A stretch of 64,000 nucleotides of DNA. Origin: Ceratothoa steindachneri (Eukaryota > Arthropoda > Malacostraca > Isopoda > Cymothoidae). The stretch lies in NCBI GenBank assembly GCA_963969495.1, contig OZ018333.1, positions 90,821,865 through 90,885,864 on the forward strand. Reading direction: 5' to 3'. How positions within the stretch are numbered: the stretch's first letter is position 1; the number at the start of each line of letters is the position of its first letter. The notes beneath the pieces are model-generated. The model searched no databases. It was given only the letters and a program-made list of their open reading frames with translations, and was not told where the DNA came from. Positions 44,395-55,812 of the stretch are shown in pieces. A program made the position numbers and the translations under genes.

Positions 44395-46146
44395 TTGGGC
44401 TATAATATATCTCTTACAGATATGAATAGGAAGAGAGGAGGAGGGGTTATTATTTATATTAAAGATAATCTCCAGTGTTGTGTAAACAGTACAATTAAAT
44501 TAGATGATAACACAGAGTCATTATGGTTAAATGTAAAGGAAGGTAAAAACAAGCTTGTCATGGGATTATTATACAGACCACTAAAACTTAGTAAGGAAGC
44601 TTCAAATCTTCTGTGGCAGGAGATAGAATGGGCATGTAGAAGTAAGCATGTGTGTATAATGGGCGATTTTAATTACAGAAATATAGACTGGGAAGCTCTT
44701 GTGGGTGATCAGGAGGCTGAGGAATTTTTAAATGTTGTCCAAGATAATTTTCTGAGGCAGATTATTAACGAACCCACTAGAGGTAATAATATACTGGATT
44801 TAGTTCTGACAAATAGGGAAGAAGTTATTAAGGATACTGAGATTGGAGGAAATTTGGGTAATAGTGACCATTGTGAAATTAGATTCAAGATGAAATGGAA
44901 TGGTATTGATAGTAGCATGAACAATGTTAAAATTCCTGACTTTAGAAGAGCAAATTATAATGGGCTAAGGACTTACCTGGAGGCAGTTGTACAGAAACCA
45001 GGCAATGAAATCAAATCAGGAATAGATTCAATGATATCAGTTAGTGGAGACAATAATCACCAGGAGAAGGAGATTACAATTGAAGAGGAGTATGAAAGAA
45101 TAATTGAGCAATTAATTACAGGTCAGATGATTAACATTCCTTATAAGGAGATTAGGACTAAAAATAATGACCCAAAATGGATGACAGATAAAATTAAGCA
45201 TTATATTGGCATTAAAAAGGGCATTTATAGGAAAATAAAAAATGGAGAGGATCACTTAAGGCAGAGATATAATGAACTAGCAAGAGATGTTAAAAAGTTA
45301 GTTAGAGTAGCAAGGAGAAATTATGAAATTAAAGTGGCAAATAGGGCAAAGGAAGATCCTAAAAGTTTTTATCAATTATACAAAACTAAGGTTAGAGATA
45401 AAATAGGCCCACTTATAGATTCCAATGGAGAATTAGTGAGTGATAGGGACTCAATGGCTGGAATGCTAAATGACTTTTTTCTCTCAGTATTTACACAGGA
45501 GGATACTCTAAATATACCCGAGGTGTCAATGATCTTTCGGGGTAATGATGAAGAGAAATTAAAGGATATCTTGATCACAAAGGAGATAGTGACAAAGGAA
45601 ATTGATAAAATCAAAAGTAGTAAAGCACCCGGTCCTGATGAGGTCTTTCCTAGAATTTTGAAAGAATGTAAGGATGTGTTAAGTGAGCCCCTAGCATGCA
45701 TCTTTAGAAAATCATTGGAGAGTGGCATTGTGCCAGTGGCATGGAAGAAAGCCAATGTGATACCTATATTTAAGAAAGGGGATAAAACAAATATGTCTAA
45801 TTACAGACCAGTAAGTTTGACATCAGTGGTAGGGAAAATGATGGAATCTATTATAGCAAGGAATATTAGGGATCACTTGAAAAAGCATAAGTTGATAAAA
45901 GAATCACAGCATGGCTTTAGTAAGGGTAAATCCTGCCTGACTAATTTGCTGTCTTTCTATAGTAAGGTGTATGAAGCAGCAGATAAGGATGAAAACTATG
46001 ATATTTTATACTTGGACTTTAGTAAGGCTTTTGATCGAGTGCCACACTTACGGCTTCTGAGCAAACTAAAGCACACGGGATCGATGGCAGTATATTTAGG
46101 TGGATTCAGTCATGGCTTGGTGACAGACAGCAAAGAGTTAGTATAG
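44395..46146 (+). pseudogene. Family E ORF2: endonuclease and reverse transcriptase
   Basis: 583 codons open. The endonuclease part shows CIMGDFNYRNIDWEAL, EPTRGNNILDLVLTN and LGNSDHCEIRF (catalytic Asp, Asn and His blocks). The RT part shows SKAPGPDEVFPRILKE, VIPIFKKGD, YRPVSLTSVVGKMME, HGFSKGKSCLTNLLSF and motif [14 protein letters not shown] single frameshift near 46,080 leads into the next frame, which carries [15 protein letters not shown] (B) and SKFADDTKL (C) to 46,415. Apart from that frameshift, the 5' truncation and the insertion, the coding region is well preserved. Confidence 0.9.
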
Positions 46147-46417
46147 ATGGAGTTAAATCTGAGTGGGGGTGTGTTAGCAGTGGAGTTCCGCAAGGATCTG
46201 TTTTGGGTCCCTTGCTATTCTTAATTTATATTAATGATCTTGACATAGGTATAAGTAGTGACCTGAGTAAATTTGCTGATGATACTAAGCTAGGTAGGGC
46301 CATTAGGGCTGATTCTGATGCTGTTGTAATGCAGGAGGAATTGACCATTCTGTCCAATTGGGCCGAGAAATGGCAAATGAAGTTTAACATAGACAAATGT
46401 AGTGTATTTAGTATAAT
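44395..46417 (+). mobile_element. LINE family E (CR1-like), left part
   Basis: Plus-strand non-LTR element truncated in its endonuclease (starts at GYNI…RKRGGGVIIYIKDNL). It is broken at about 46,417 inside RT and continues at 55,813 after about 9.4 kb of nested family C LINEs. Just before the break the codons read DKCSV; just after it they read IGRNNPLNSYKM, which follow each other in this RT family. Confidence 0.9.
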
Positions 46418-46713
46418 ATAACATAACATAATTTCACAGATGACAAAAGCCACAAGGGCCTATCAAAGGTCATCCGTATCCATCAAAACCCACCCACATA
46501 ATGCATCCATAGGATTTTGTCAGATCATGCATCTACAATATACAATTTAACAATCCATAGGAATGTCCAACCATGCATCTACAATATATAATTTAAAGCC
46601 TCCATAGGAGTCTGTCAAAAAAAAAATCAAAGTCCCCCAAAATATAAAAAAAAAAGAAACTGCATCCACAGGAATAAGTCAAGAAACATATCCCCATACC
46701 AAAGAGTAAGAAA

Positions 46714-49679
46714 TTAACCCTCCATCCCCATATAATCATCTAATCTGCGCTTGGAAACATTCAAGTTTGGGCTGTCTACAGTCTCAGGTGGCAAACTATT
46801 CCAATAATCCACCACTCTGTTAGTGAAAAAATATTTTCTAACATCCAGTCTGCACCTCTTTTTTTTAATCTTTAAGTGGTGGCCTCTAGTTCTATTACTA
46901 CCTTCTAACTCAAATAACTTGCTGCAATCCAATTTATCCATCCCAGAAAATATTTTAAAAAGCTCAATCATATCTCCCCTCACACACCTTCTTTCAAATG
47001 AAAACATATTTAATACCCTCAGCCTATCTTTATATTCAAGGTGCTTCAGGGATGGTATTATTTTTGTTGCCCTCCTTTGTACTGACTCTAATAGTTTATA
47101 TCATGTCTAAAATGTGGTGACCATGCCTGTATACAGTACTCTAAATGTGGCCTGACATAAGAGTTGTATAGTTTAAGGATGACCTCCTTACTCTTGTAGC
47201 TAACATTTCTTTTAATGTAACCTAGCACCCTATTTGCTCTATTTTTTGCCTCAATACACTGCTTTGAAAACTTCAGTGACCTATCTACTACTACTCCTAA
47301 GTCCTTCTCAACTTCAACTGAATTAAGCCAATACCCATCCATCTCATAGCTAAATTCCCTATTATCTCTCCCTATGTTAATAACTTTACATTTATTAAGG
47401 TTAAAAGTCATCTGCCACTTCTGAGCCCAAGCTAACAACTTATTTAAGTCACCCTGCACTTTAAAGCTACCCTCAACCTCTTTGACTACAGCTGCCAATT
47501 TAGTGTCATCAGCAAAAATTGATACTTTGCTATTCACACCTTGCCCAAGATCATTTACATAGATTATAAATAATAAAGGGCCTAAAACTGATCCCTGAGG
47601 TACGCCACTAATAACATTCCTCCACTCTGACCTCACTCCATTCAGTACAACTCTCTGTTTCCTATTTTTCAGCCATTCACTTATCCAATTTAAAACGTTC
47701 CCACATATCCCATGCAGCTTTAATTTATGAACTAGTCTTCTATGTGGAACCTTATCAAAAGCTTTGCTGAAATCTAAGTAGATCACATCAACTTTCTCAC
47801 CCCTATCTAATTTTTTAGTTACATAATCCATAAAATCCAGTGAATTAGTTAAACACGATCTACCTTTTCTAAAACCATGCTGAGCATCATTAATTAAGCT
47901 GCTACTCTCTAGATGATCAGAAATTCCCTTCTTAACCATCTTCTCAATAATTTTACAGACTATAGAAGTTAAGCTTACTGGTCTAAAGTTATTTGGGTCC
48001 TCTTTGCTTCCCTTTTTAAAAATTGGCACTACATTTGCCAATTTCCAATCATTTGGTATTTCTCCAGACTCTAGTGATCTAATAAATATCTTCTCAAGAG
48101 CTACTGCAATACTTTCTACACCTTCTTTGAGTATCCTAGAATGAATGTTGTCAGGGCCAGATGCCTTACTAGTATTTAACTGCATTATAATCCCTTTAAT
48201 TTCTTCTCTGTCTATATTCATAGAATTTATCACTACTTCCCTTGACCTAGAATTATCATCAATTAATCTAACTGGTTTCTCTTCTGTGAATACTGAAGCA
48301 AAATGATCATTAAGGACCTCTACTATTTCCTCATCAGATTCTTTCAAAACCCTTTCATATTTAATAGGCCCTATTTTATCACTGTTAGACTTATTATTGA
48401 TTCTATAATAGCTAAAGAATTTTTTAGGATCTTTATTATTATTCTTAGCTAAATTAATTTCTGCTGTCCTTTTGGTCTTCTTAATAATCTTATTTAGTTC
48501 ATTTCTGGTTGACCTATAATGGTTTAAATTATCTAAACTACTCTCACTTTGTAATCTCTGGTATGCCCTTTTATTCTCTGAAACTTTATTAGCTATTTCT
48601 TGATTCCACCATAATGGTTTCCTACATTTCTTCCTAATAGACTTCATTGGAATACACTGTTCCTGAACCATGATTAATATAGTCTTAAAAATATCCCACA
48701 TCTCATAAGTATTCTTTCCATGGAATTCTATATCCCACCTAATCTGATTTAGCATGCTGCGCAATTTATTGTAATCTTCCCTATAAAAATTTGGAATTCT
48801 TGTAGAGTTTGTTGCTGTTCAACCCTTAACTATTTGCAAATTAAACCGAACCATCTGATGATCACTGTTTCCCAATGATTCCCCTACACTCAATCCTTGA
48901 ACTAAGTGATCATCATTTGAAAGAATTAGATCTAATATATTGGCACCCCTTGTTGGCTTATTAACAAATTGGGTCAAAAAGTTATCCTCAAAACACTCCA
49001 TAAACTTACAACTTGCTCTATCTCTTCCTATCATATTTTCCGAGTCTACAGAAGTTAAATTAAAGTCACCAAGAATAACTGCATCTTCTTTGCATCCTTT
49101 ACTTATTTCCCTAATCATTAACTCATCGATGCAATCAGTCTGTCATGGTGGTCTATAAAAAGCTCCCAAGTGTATTTTCCTATTTTTACCAACCTTAATA
49201 TCTATCCATAATGATTCACCTTCTCTTTGCTTTATAGAGTTATTTAGATTTGAAGAAATGCTATTTCTGATATAAATAATCAACCCACCACCAGTCCTAT
49301 CTCTCCTTTGACTAATGTACATAGTATAACCTGCTAGTTCAAATTCACTGACATTATCATTAAATATATTTTCATTAACCCATGATTCAACTATACATAT
49401 TATATCTATATCTTCATGAATGATATAACTAAATAATTCATCCCTCTTATTTCTAAGACTACGAGCATTTGTGTAAAGACAACTCAGTCCACCTATCCCT
49501 GAAGCACCTGAGGGCCTTTCTCCTCTGCATCTGCTTTCTCTCCTTCCCCGAACCTGTACTCTTGTATTTCCCTGACCACTATCACTACTCAAGTAATTTA
49601 ACCCTAAAGCACTTCCATTAGCCTGCCTACCTTCTACAAATCTGTGTTTGCTTTCTATCCCTGCCTCACTTTGAGCCAT
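46714..49679 (-). pseudogene. Family C ORF2, copy C1: endonuclease and reverse transcriptase
   Basis: It starts at 49,679 (MAQSEAGIESKH…), 24 bases after the ORF1 stop. Endonuclease: CLYTNARSLRNKRDEL, IICIVESWV, LGAFYRPP, ILGDFNLTSVD and [72 protein letters not shown] (A), [14 protein letters not shown] (B), [10 protein letters not shown] (C), then the thumb to 46,714. Defects: an in-frame TGA at about 49,140 (Gly in copy C2), a second stop near 48,816 and a frameshift near 47,090. The CR1 superfamily is recognised from these blocks. The element is otherwise complete. Confidence 0.92.
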
Positions 49680-49705
49680 TAAATTTCCCTGACCACTATC
49701 AAAAC

Positions 49706-50284
49706 CTAGTTTCCTGCCTCTAAAGACTTAATAACACTATCTAATTCCCGCCACAAAACCTCAACCCCATCTCGGCTCAGATGGAGTCCATCCATCGCAT
49801 ACAAACCCTTATTCCCATAAAACCCACTCCAAACATCTACAAACACCAATCCTGACTCCTCGCACAAACATTTCACATATTCATTCAACCCCATTGCATG
49901 AGACAACCATTCCATCCCCACATCCATTCTCGGAAGCACACCTGAAACAACGCCTTTTACTCTACTTTCACACATCCTTTCAATCAGCCTTTTATACCGC
50001 TGTCGTAACTCACAAGTACCCACCTTCTTTACATCGTTTACTCTGACATGTGTAATCACAACTGCTTCCCTCTCACACCCAGATATCAACCTTTCATACC
50101 TCTCCTCCCTTCCATTTACTTTCACTCAACTTCCTATCTAAATACCTAATCTGAGAGTCACCCATCACAATCACCTCAGTCATTCTCCTATTCTCTCTAG
50201 GCCTAGTATTACCCTCCCTCCTGCTCTCACTCACTCGACCTCCTATTCTACTTTCAGACACGGCCACACCAGACAAATCTCTTT
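49706..50284 (-). pseudogene. Family C ORF1, copy C1: SGNH esterase half
   Basis: C-terminal half of ORF1 with EVIVMGDSQIRYLDRKL (GDS block) before a frameshift at about 50,110, then AVVITHVRVND (block III, with R where copy C2 has G) and AMDGLHLSRDG (Asp-x-x-His block). The N-terminal Cys-rich half lies at 55,648-55,240. Esterase-type ORF1 proteins are known from CR1/L2-clade LINEs, and their role in retrotransposition is not settled. Confidence 0.85.
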
Positions 50285-52925
50285 CATAACATAACATAAC
50301 AATTACACGGATGACAAAAGCCACAAGGGCCTATCAAAAGTCATCCGCCTCCGTCAAAACCCACCCACAAAAAGCACCATCACCAGGGGAAGACAAAATC
50401 AAAGTCCCCCACAATATAATATAACAGATGACAAGAGCCACAAGGGCTCATCATAGGTCATCCGAGTCAAACGGCATCTTTTTTAAGGCACCCAAACTCC
50501 CAGGAAAACTACATCCAGAGGATTGCATCAGAAACAAGGGTATCACCAATCAAGGCTTGTCAAGAACTAAATCATGCAGCTATAGATATATACAAACAAT
50601 ATTAATATATACAAAACTTAGGAACCATCATAACCTTCCCTTCCCATAAACTCATCTAACCTACTCTTGAATACATTTAGATTTGGACTACCTACTACCC
50701 TCTGCAGCAATTTGTTCCAGAAGTCTACCACTCTATTGGTGAAAAAATATTTTCTTAAATCCAACCTACACCCTTGCTTTTTAATTTTCAAGTGGTGACC
50801 TCTAGTCCGATTTCCATCATCTAACTCAAAAAACTTGCTAACATCTAATTTATCTATCCCGGAAAAAATTTTAAAGAGCTCAATCATATCCCCTCTCACA
50901 CACCTCCTTTCGAACGAGAACATATTTAATACCCTCAGTCTATCTATATATTCAAGGTGCCTCAGGGAAGGAATAATCTTTGTTGCCCTCCATTGCACTG
51001 ACTCGAGAAGGTTAATATTGTGTCTAAAATGTGGGGACCATGCCTGTATACAGTACTCTAGATGTGGCCTAACATAAGAGTTATAGAGTTTAAGAATAAC
51101 CTCCTTACTTTTGTAACTGACATTTCTCTTAATAAAACCCAGCACTCTATTTGCCCTATTTCTTGCTTCAATACACTGCTTAGAAAACCTTAATGACTTA
51201 TCTATTACTACTCCTAGATCTTTCTCATCCTCTACTGAGCTCAGCCAATGGCCATCCATTTCATAGTTAAATTCTCTATTATCTTTTCCCATGTTAATAA
51301 CTTTGCACTTATCTAGGTTGAAAGTCATTTGCCACTTATGTGCCCAGGATAACAATTTATTTAAATCCCCCTGCACTTTCAAAATTATCATCAATATCTT
51401 TAACTACAGCTGCTAATTTGGTATCATCCGCAAAAATTGACACTTTATTATTAACTGCCTCCCCAAGATCGTTTATATAGATGACAAATAATAATGGACC
51501 GAGAACTGATCCCTGAGGAACCCCAATGATAACATCCCTCCACTTTGACTTTACACCATTTAGCACTACCCTTTGCTTCCTGTCTTTCAGCCACTCAGCT
51601 ATCCAATTTGAAACACCCCCACATATCCCAATCATTTTTAATTTATGAACTAGTCTCCTATGTGGTACCTTATCAAATGCTTTACTAAAATCCAAGTAAA
51701 TTACATCGACATTCTCTCCCTTATCTACGTGATCTGTTACAAGCTCCAGAAAGTCTAGTAAGTTAGTCAAACATGATCTACCTGATCTAAACCCATGCTG
51801 AGCATCGCTGATTAACCCCTCCCTCTCTAGATGTTGGCAAATGCCTTTTTTAACTATTTTCTCAAGAATTTTACAGACTACAGGAGTTAGGCTAACCGCT
51901 CTAAAGTTATTTGGATCCTCTTTACTACCCTTCTTAAAAATGGGGACTACATTCGCTCTCTTCCAATCATCGGGTATTTCTCCATATTCCAGTGACCTAG
52001 TATATAACTTCTCCAGAGCAATTGAGATACTTTCTACACCTTCTTTAAGTATCCTAGAATGAATATTATCAGGGCCAGAGGCCTTGGTAGTATCTAACTC
52101 ACCTATTAGTTCTTTTATCATCCTCCGATCCACACTAATGTTAGTAAACACCTCTTTCCCTGACCCATGAGTACTATACATAAGACTATTTAGTTTCTCC
52201 TTTGTAAATACTGATGCAAAATGACCATTTAGAACCTCAACTATTTCCTCATCAGTTTCTCTCACAACCCCTTCATATTTGATAGGTCCTATTTTAACTT
52301 TGCCAGACTTGTTAATAATTTTATAGTAACTAAAGAACTTTCTAGGATCTTTGTTACTATCCTGAGCTAATTTAATTTCTGACACCCTTTTGTTCTTTAT
52401 AATCTTATTTAACTCATTCCTAGCCATTCTATAATCGCTTAAATTTTGAATATTATTTTGTACCTGTAATTTTTTGTATGCCCTTTTATTCTCTGAAATT
52501 TTTCTAGCTATCTCCTGATTCCACCATAATGGTTTCCTACTTTTGTTCCTAATTGCCTTCATTGGAATACATTGTTCTTGGACTACATTTATTATATGCT
52601 TGAAAGTATCCCACATCCCATAAGCATTTTTACCTCTGAATTCTACATCCCAGTCTACCAAATTTAGCAAGCTTCGAAGTTTTACATAATCTCCCTTATG
52701 AAAATTTGGAACTTTTTCAGCATTCTCGGTTATTTTACCCTTCTCAATTCCCAAGTTAAAACGAACTATCTGATGGTCACTATTTCCCAATGCTTCCCCA
52801 ACAGTCAATTCTTGAACTAAATGATCACTGTTAGAAAGTACTAAATCTAATATATTGTATCCCCTCGTTGGCTCATTAACAAATTGATTCAAAAAATTAT
52901 CCTCAAAGCATTCCATGAACCTGCC
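50285..52925 (-). mobile_element. LINE family C, copy C2, 3' portion
   Basis: Tail CATAACATAACATAACAATT at 50,285. Two consecutive hairpin modules (50,309-50,347 and 50,425-50,463) lie about 115 bases apart, followed by the ORF2 thumb and palm up to the C3 insertion at 52,926. The rest of C2 is at 53,319 to about 55,232. Excluding C3 it is about 4.55 kb, full-length, and the least damaged LINE in the window. Confidence 0.92.
50618..52916 (-). pseudogene. Family C ORF2, copy C2: EN end, reverse transcriptase and thumb
   Basis: An open frame at 52,916-51,357 (519 codons) covers the EN end ([26 protein letters not shown]) and RT motifs [33 protein letters not shown] and [14 protein letters not shown] frameshift near 51,385 moves to 51,394-50,618 ([20 protein letters not shown], …LGVVIDKSLRFSKQC, …SYVRPHLEYCIQAWSPHFRH), which ends MGREGYDGS. 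The catalytic aspartates of motifs A and C are all present. Confidence 0.92.
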
Positions 52926-53318
52926 ACTGTATTTAAGAGTAGGTTGGATGAGTTTATGGGAAGGGAAGGTTGTGATGATTCCTAAGTTTTGTATATATTA
53001 ATATTGTTTGTATATATCTATAGCTGCATGATTTAGTTCTTGACAAGCCTTGATTGGTGATGCCCTTGTTTCTGGATGCAATCCTCTGGATGTAGTTTTC
53101 CTGGGAGTGTGGGTGCCTTAAAAAAGATGCCGTTTGACTCGGATGACCTATGATGAGCCCTTGTGGCTTTTGTCATCTGTTATATTATATTGTGGGGGAC
53201 TTTGATTTTGTCTTTCCCTGGTGATAGTACTTTTTGTGGGTGGGTTTTGACGGAGGCGGATGACCTTTGATAGGCCCTTGTGGCTTTTGTCATCCGTGTA
53301 ATTATGTTATGTTATGTT
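52926..53318 (+). mobile_element. LINE family C, 5'-truncated copy C3 inside C2
   Basis: 393 bp on the plus strand. It holds the last ORF2 codons ([14 protein letters not shown]), the 3'UTR, both hairpin modules and the TTATG tail. It is a near-identical inverted copy of 50,285-50,690. C2's endonuclease codons read through cleanly once it is removed: …GRDRT on one side and [10 protein letters not shown] on the other, as in uninterrupted copy C1. No target-site duplication longer than a few bases is visible. Confidence 0.9.
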
Positions 53319-53908
53319 GTTCTATCCCTACCTATCATATTTTCCCAGTCCACAGAGTTTAAGTTGAAGTCCCCAATAATAACTGCATCTGTTTCACATC
53401 CCTTACTTATTTCCCTTATCATTAGTTCATCCATATCATCAGTCTGCCCAGGTGGCCTGTAAAAAGCTCCCAAATGCACCATTCTATTTTTACTGAACCT
53501 AATATCTATCCAAAGTGACTCAACTCCATCCTGCTTTATTGAAGTATTTAAACTTGAAACAATGTTGTTTTTTATATAGATAATTATTCCTCTACCAATC
53601 CTACCTGTCCTTTGACTAATGTACATATTATAGCCCTGTAAATCAAATTCACTTATAGTGTCACTAAATTCTATTTCATTAACCCATGATTCAGTAATGC
53701 ATAATATATCTATATCCTCATTGCTAATATAACTAAATAGCTCATCCTTCTTGTTTCTAAGACTACGAGCATTTGTATAGAAACAATTTAACCCCCCTAT
53801 CCCTGAAGCACCTCTTTAAACTAGAATGACCTCACCTCTATCGCCTTGGAACCTATTTCTGTTATCTGCCAAGTCCATTCTACTTTCAGTACTATAATGT
53901 CCTCTCAT
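53319..53908 (-). pseudogene. Family C ORF2, copy C2: N-terminal endonuclease
   Basis: The start ATG is at 53,908 (MRGHYSTESRMDLADN…). A TAA follows at codon 31 (53,818-53,816), then RGASGIGGLNCFYTNARSLR, ILCITESWVNE, MYISQRTGR, LGAFYRPPG and IIGDFNLNSVDWENM up to the C3 junction. The stop and C3 are the two lesions in this part of ORF2. The start ATG lies 24 bases beyond the ORF1 stop, the same spacing as in C1. Confidence 0.88.
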
Positions 53909-53931
53909 AATTCCCTGACCACTATTAGTAT

Positions 53932-55092
53932 CTAGTTTCCCACCCGCAAAGACCTAATAACACGATCATACTCCTCCCACAACACATCTACCCCCTTCCT
54001 ACTCAAATGCAGTCCATCCATCGCATACATTTCTTTCATTCCAACAAACCTATCCCACACATCCACAAACATGACACCTTCCATCTCACACATCCTCCTC
54101 ACATAATCATTCAGCCCAATTGCACGAGACATCCATTCTACCCCAACATCCATTCTTGGAAGCACACCTGTCACAACACCTTTCATTCTACTTTCTTTCA
54201 CCTTTTCAATCAACCTCTTGTACCTCTCACGTAACTCACATGCACCCACTTTCTTCACATCATTCACTCCTACATGTGTAATCACAACCGCATCCCTTGC
54301 ACAGCCAGACACCAGCTCCTCATACCTATCAGACAGATCTCTCACTCCAGCACCCGGCAAACACACCCTCAAACCATTCAATCTACTTGCATTCAACTTC
54401 CTATCTAAATATCTAACTCGCGAATCACCCATCACAAGCACTTCAGTCAGACTCCTATTCCTAACCCCCACAGACCTAACCCCATCCCCACTCCTATTCT
54501 CATTCAAACTACCAGTCACTCTACCTCCACCCCCACCCCCAACAGTCATATCACTTCCAGTTACTTCCTCTCTTAGGGGACTGAATCTATTAGTCAAGCT
54601 AATAGGTTCTGTGTCCCTCTGACTCACACACCTATTCTTCCCCTGACTAACAACCTCAACAGGAGCAAGCCTATTCTCACAAAGAACAGGAGAAGCCTCC
54701 CTAGCTTCACATTTCCTAACCACTCTCCACTGTCCCCCATCCTCACTAGGCCTATTTCTAACTAATCTAAGGGGGCTAACTTCACTATCACCAGAACTAT
54801 CATATCCTACCTCCTCCACTGGCCCTCTACCTTCACCTGAAACATCTAACTGGCCTACCTCACCACCTAACCTATTCCCAGCTCTAGGCCTAACACTAAG
54901 TTCCCTCCTGAGCTCAGCAACTAACCCCTCCAGCCTACATATCCTGTCTAAATCCTGCCTTCTCATCCCCTCTAAATCTACAATGCATTCACGCAGCCCA
55001 CATACAACACATGTATACCCCTCACCTAATACACCACAACCAATGCATACATTCCGACACTCATGCTCACTTTCATCCCCAAACTCCATCAC
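53932..55092 (-). CDS. Family C ORF1 (copy C2): Cys-rich N-terminus plus SGNH-type esterase
   Basis: 386 residues, intact. Residues about 10-35 contain CIGCGVLGEGYTCVVCGLREC, a likely zinc-binding cluster, followed by a short coiled-coil-like stretch (QDLDRICRLEGLVAELRREL). A variable linker follows. The SGNH hydrolase fold starts near residue 218: GDS (Ser 224), a Gly block (LPGAG, about 246-250), GVND (Asn 277) and DGLH (Asp 359, His 362). All catalytic positions are present. CR1/L2-clade LINE ORF1 proteins of this type are thought to bind nucleic acid or lipid. The start is the first Met after a purine/AT-rich 5'UTR (55,230-55,093). An alternative start is the next codon, also Met. Confidence 0.9.
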   Translation of the reverse strand: MMEFGDESEHECRNVCIGCGVLGEGYTCVVCGLRECIVDLEGMRRQDLDRICRLEGLVAELRRELSVRPRAGNRLGGEVGQLDVSGEGRGPVEEVGYDSSGDSEVSPLRLVRNRPSEDGGQWRVVRKCEAREASPVLCENRLAPVEVVSQGKNRCVSQRDTEPISLTNRFSPLREEVTGSDMTVGGGGGGRVTGSLNENRSGDGVRSVGVRNRSLTEVLVMGDSRVRYLDRKLNASRLNGLRVCLPGAGVRDLSDRYEELVSGCARDAVVITHVGVNDVKKVGACELRERYKRLIEKVKESRMKGVVTGVLPRMDVGVEWMSRAIGLNDYVRRMCEMEGVMFVDVWDRFVGMKEMYAMDGLHLSRKGVDVLWEEYDRVIRSLRVGN

Positions 55093-55232
55093 TTATTCAA
55101 ACAAAGAAAGAACTTAAGTAGTAATAAGAAAAAAAAGAAGAGCAACTTAGCTTTCGCTGATTGTGGTGAGAAAAAACAAAACAAAAAACAAACAAACTGT
55201 AGAAAAATCTGAAAAATAGATCAACAGACTGA

Positions 55233-55812
55233 GAGCTCTATGAAACACGTGCTACCTGTTCGAAGGTAGCATCAAATCTGTTAGTTAGCCTAACAGGTTC
55301 CATGTCCCTCTCATTCACACACCTAACCTGTCCTAACTTATCTATTCTGTTCACTTTCACCCACCACTCATCATCACTTACTGCTTTCTCTCCAGTCCCT
55401 GTTCTAGGCCTAACTTCCTCCCTCCTGGTCCCAATCTGACTCTTCAAACGTACACTTGCATCTCTTCTCACTTCAGACACTAAATCGTTCAGTCTCAAGC
55501 ATTCTGCACGTAATCGACTCACCTCCTCAGTCAAAGCACATACACGGCACTCAGACACATTCACTCTCCTCTCTACACCACAGACATCGCACACTACATA
55601 CACACTACTTTCAAAAGGCATACTCTCTACATCCAAACAGTCAGCCATACTTAAACAAGAACAATAATAGAAACAAAAACTTACAAACAACAAGAATTGG
55701 ACCCAAATTTGGGCACGCAAGTTTAAAACCTGCTAATCAAGATGGCCACCAAAGTAAACAAATGTCACTTTCTCACCAAAACAAAATATCCACAATTTTT
55801 ATACAAAATATA
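55233..55812 (-). mobile_element. LINE family C, copy C1, 5' portion (5'UTR and ORF1 N-terminal half)
   Basis: Completes C1. The ORF1 start is at 55,648 (MADCLDVESMPFESSVYVVC). It is followed by the Cys-rich cluster CDVCGVERRVNVSECRVC and a coiled-coil-like EEVSRLRAECLRLNDLVSEV, and runs to RLTNRFDATFEQVARVS at the C2 junction. In C2's intact ORF1 the equivalent is SLTNRFSPLREEVTGSD, so the two halves of C1's ORF1 (here and at 50,284) line up. The frame is open upstream to 55,720, but that part resembles 5'UTR. Confidence 0.85.

Larger units (their letters stand above)
46418..50284 (-). mobile_element. LINE family C, copy C1, 3' portion (ORF2 and ORF1 C-terminal half)
   Basis: Minus strand. 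The (TTATG)n tail and hairpin are at 46,418-46,476, the 3'UTR runs to 46,713, ORF2 is 49,679-46,714, and the ORF1 C-terminal half is 50,284-49,706. ORF1 is broken at 50,284, where the tail of C2 begins. The N-terminal half is found on the other side of C2 at 55,648-55,240. With that part the copy is about 4.45 kb and full-length. It is inserted in family E. Confidence 0.9.

Noticed and set aside
44395..46146. Functional host gene for a 583-residue endonuclease/RT protein
   Set aside because: Classic non-LTR ORF2 that is 5'-truncated, frameshifted and split by insertion.
53130..53320. CRISPR-like or satellite array from the repeated hairpin units
   Set aside because: Only two modules, explained by the duplicated LINE 3' end. 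There are no regular spacers.
54218..54622. 134-codon plus-strand Thr/Pro/Ser-rich frame
   Set aside because: Antisense of the intact family C ORF1.
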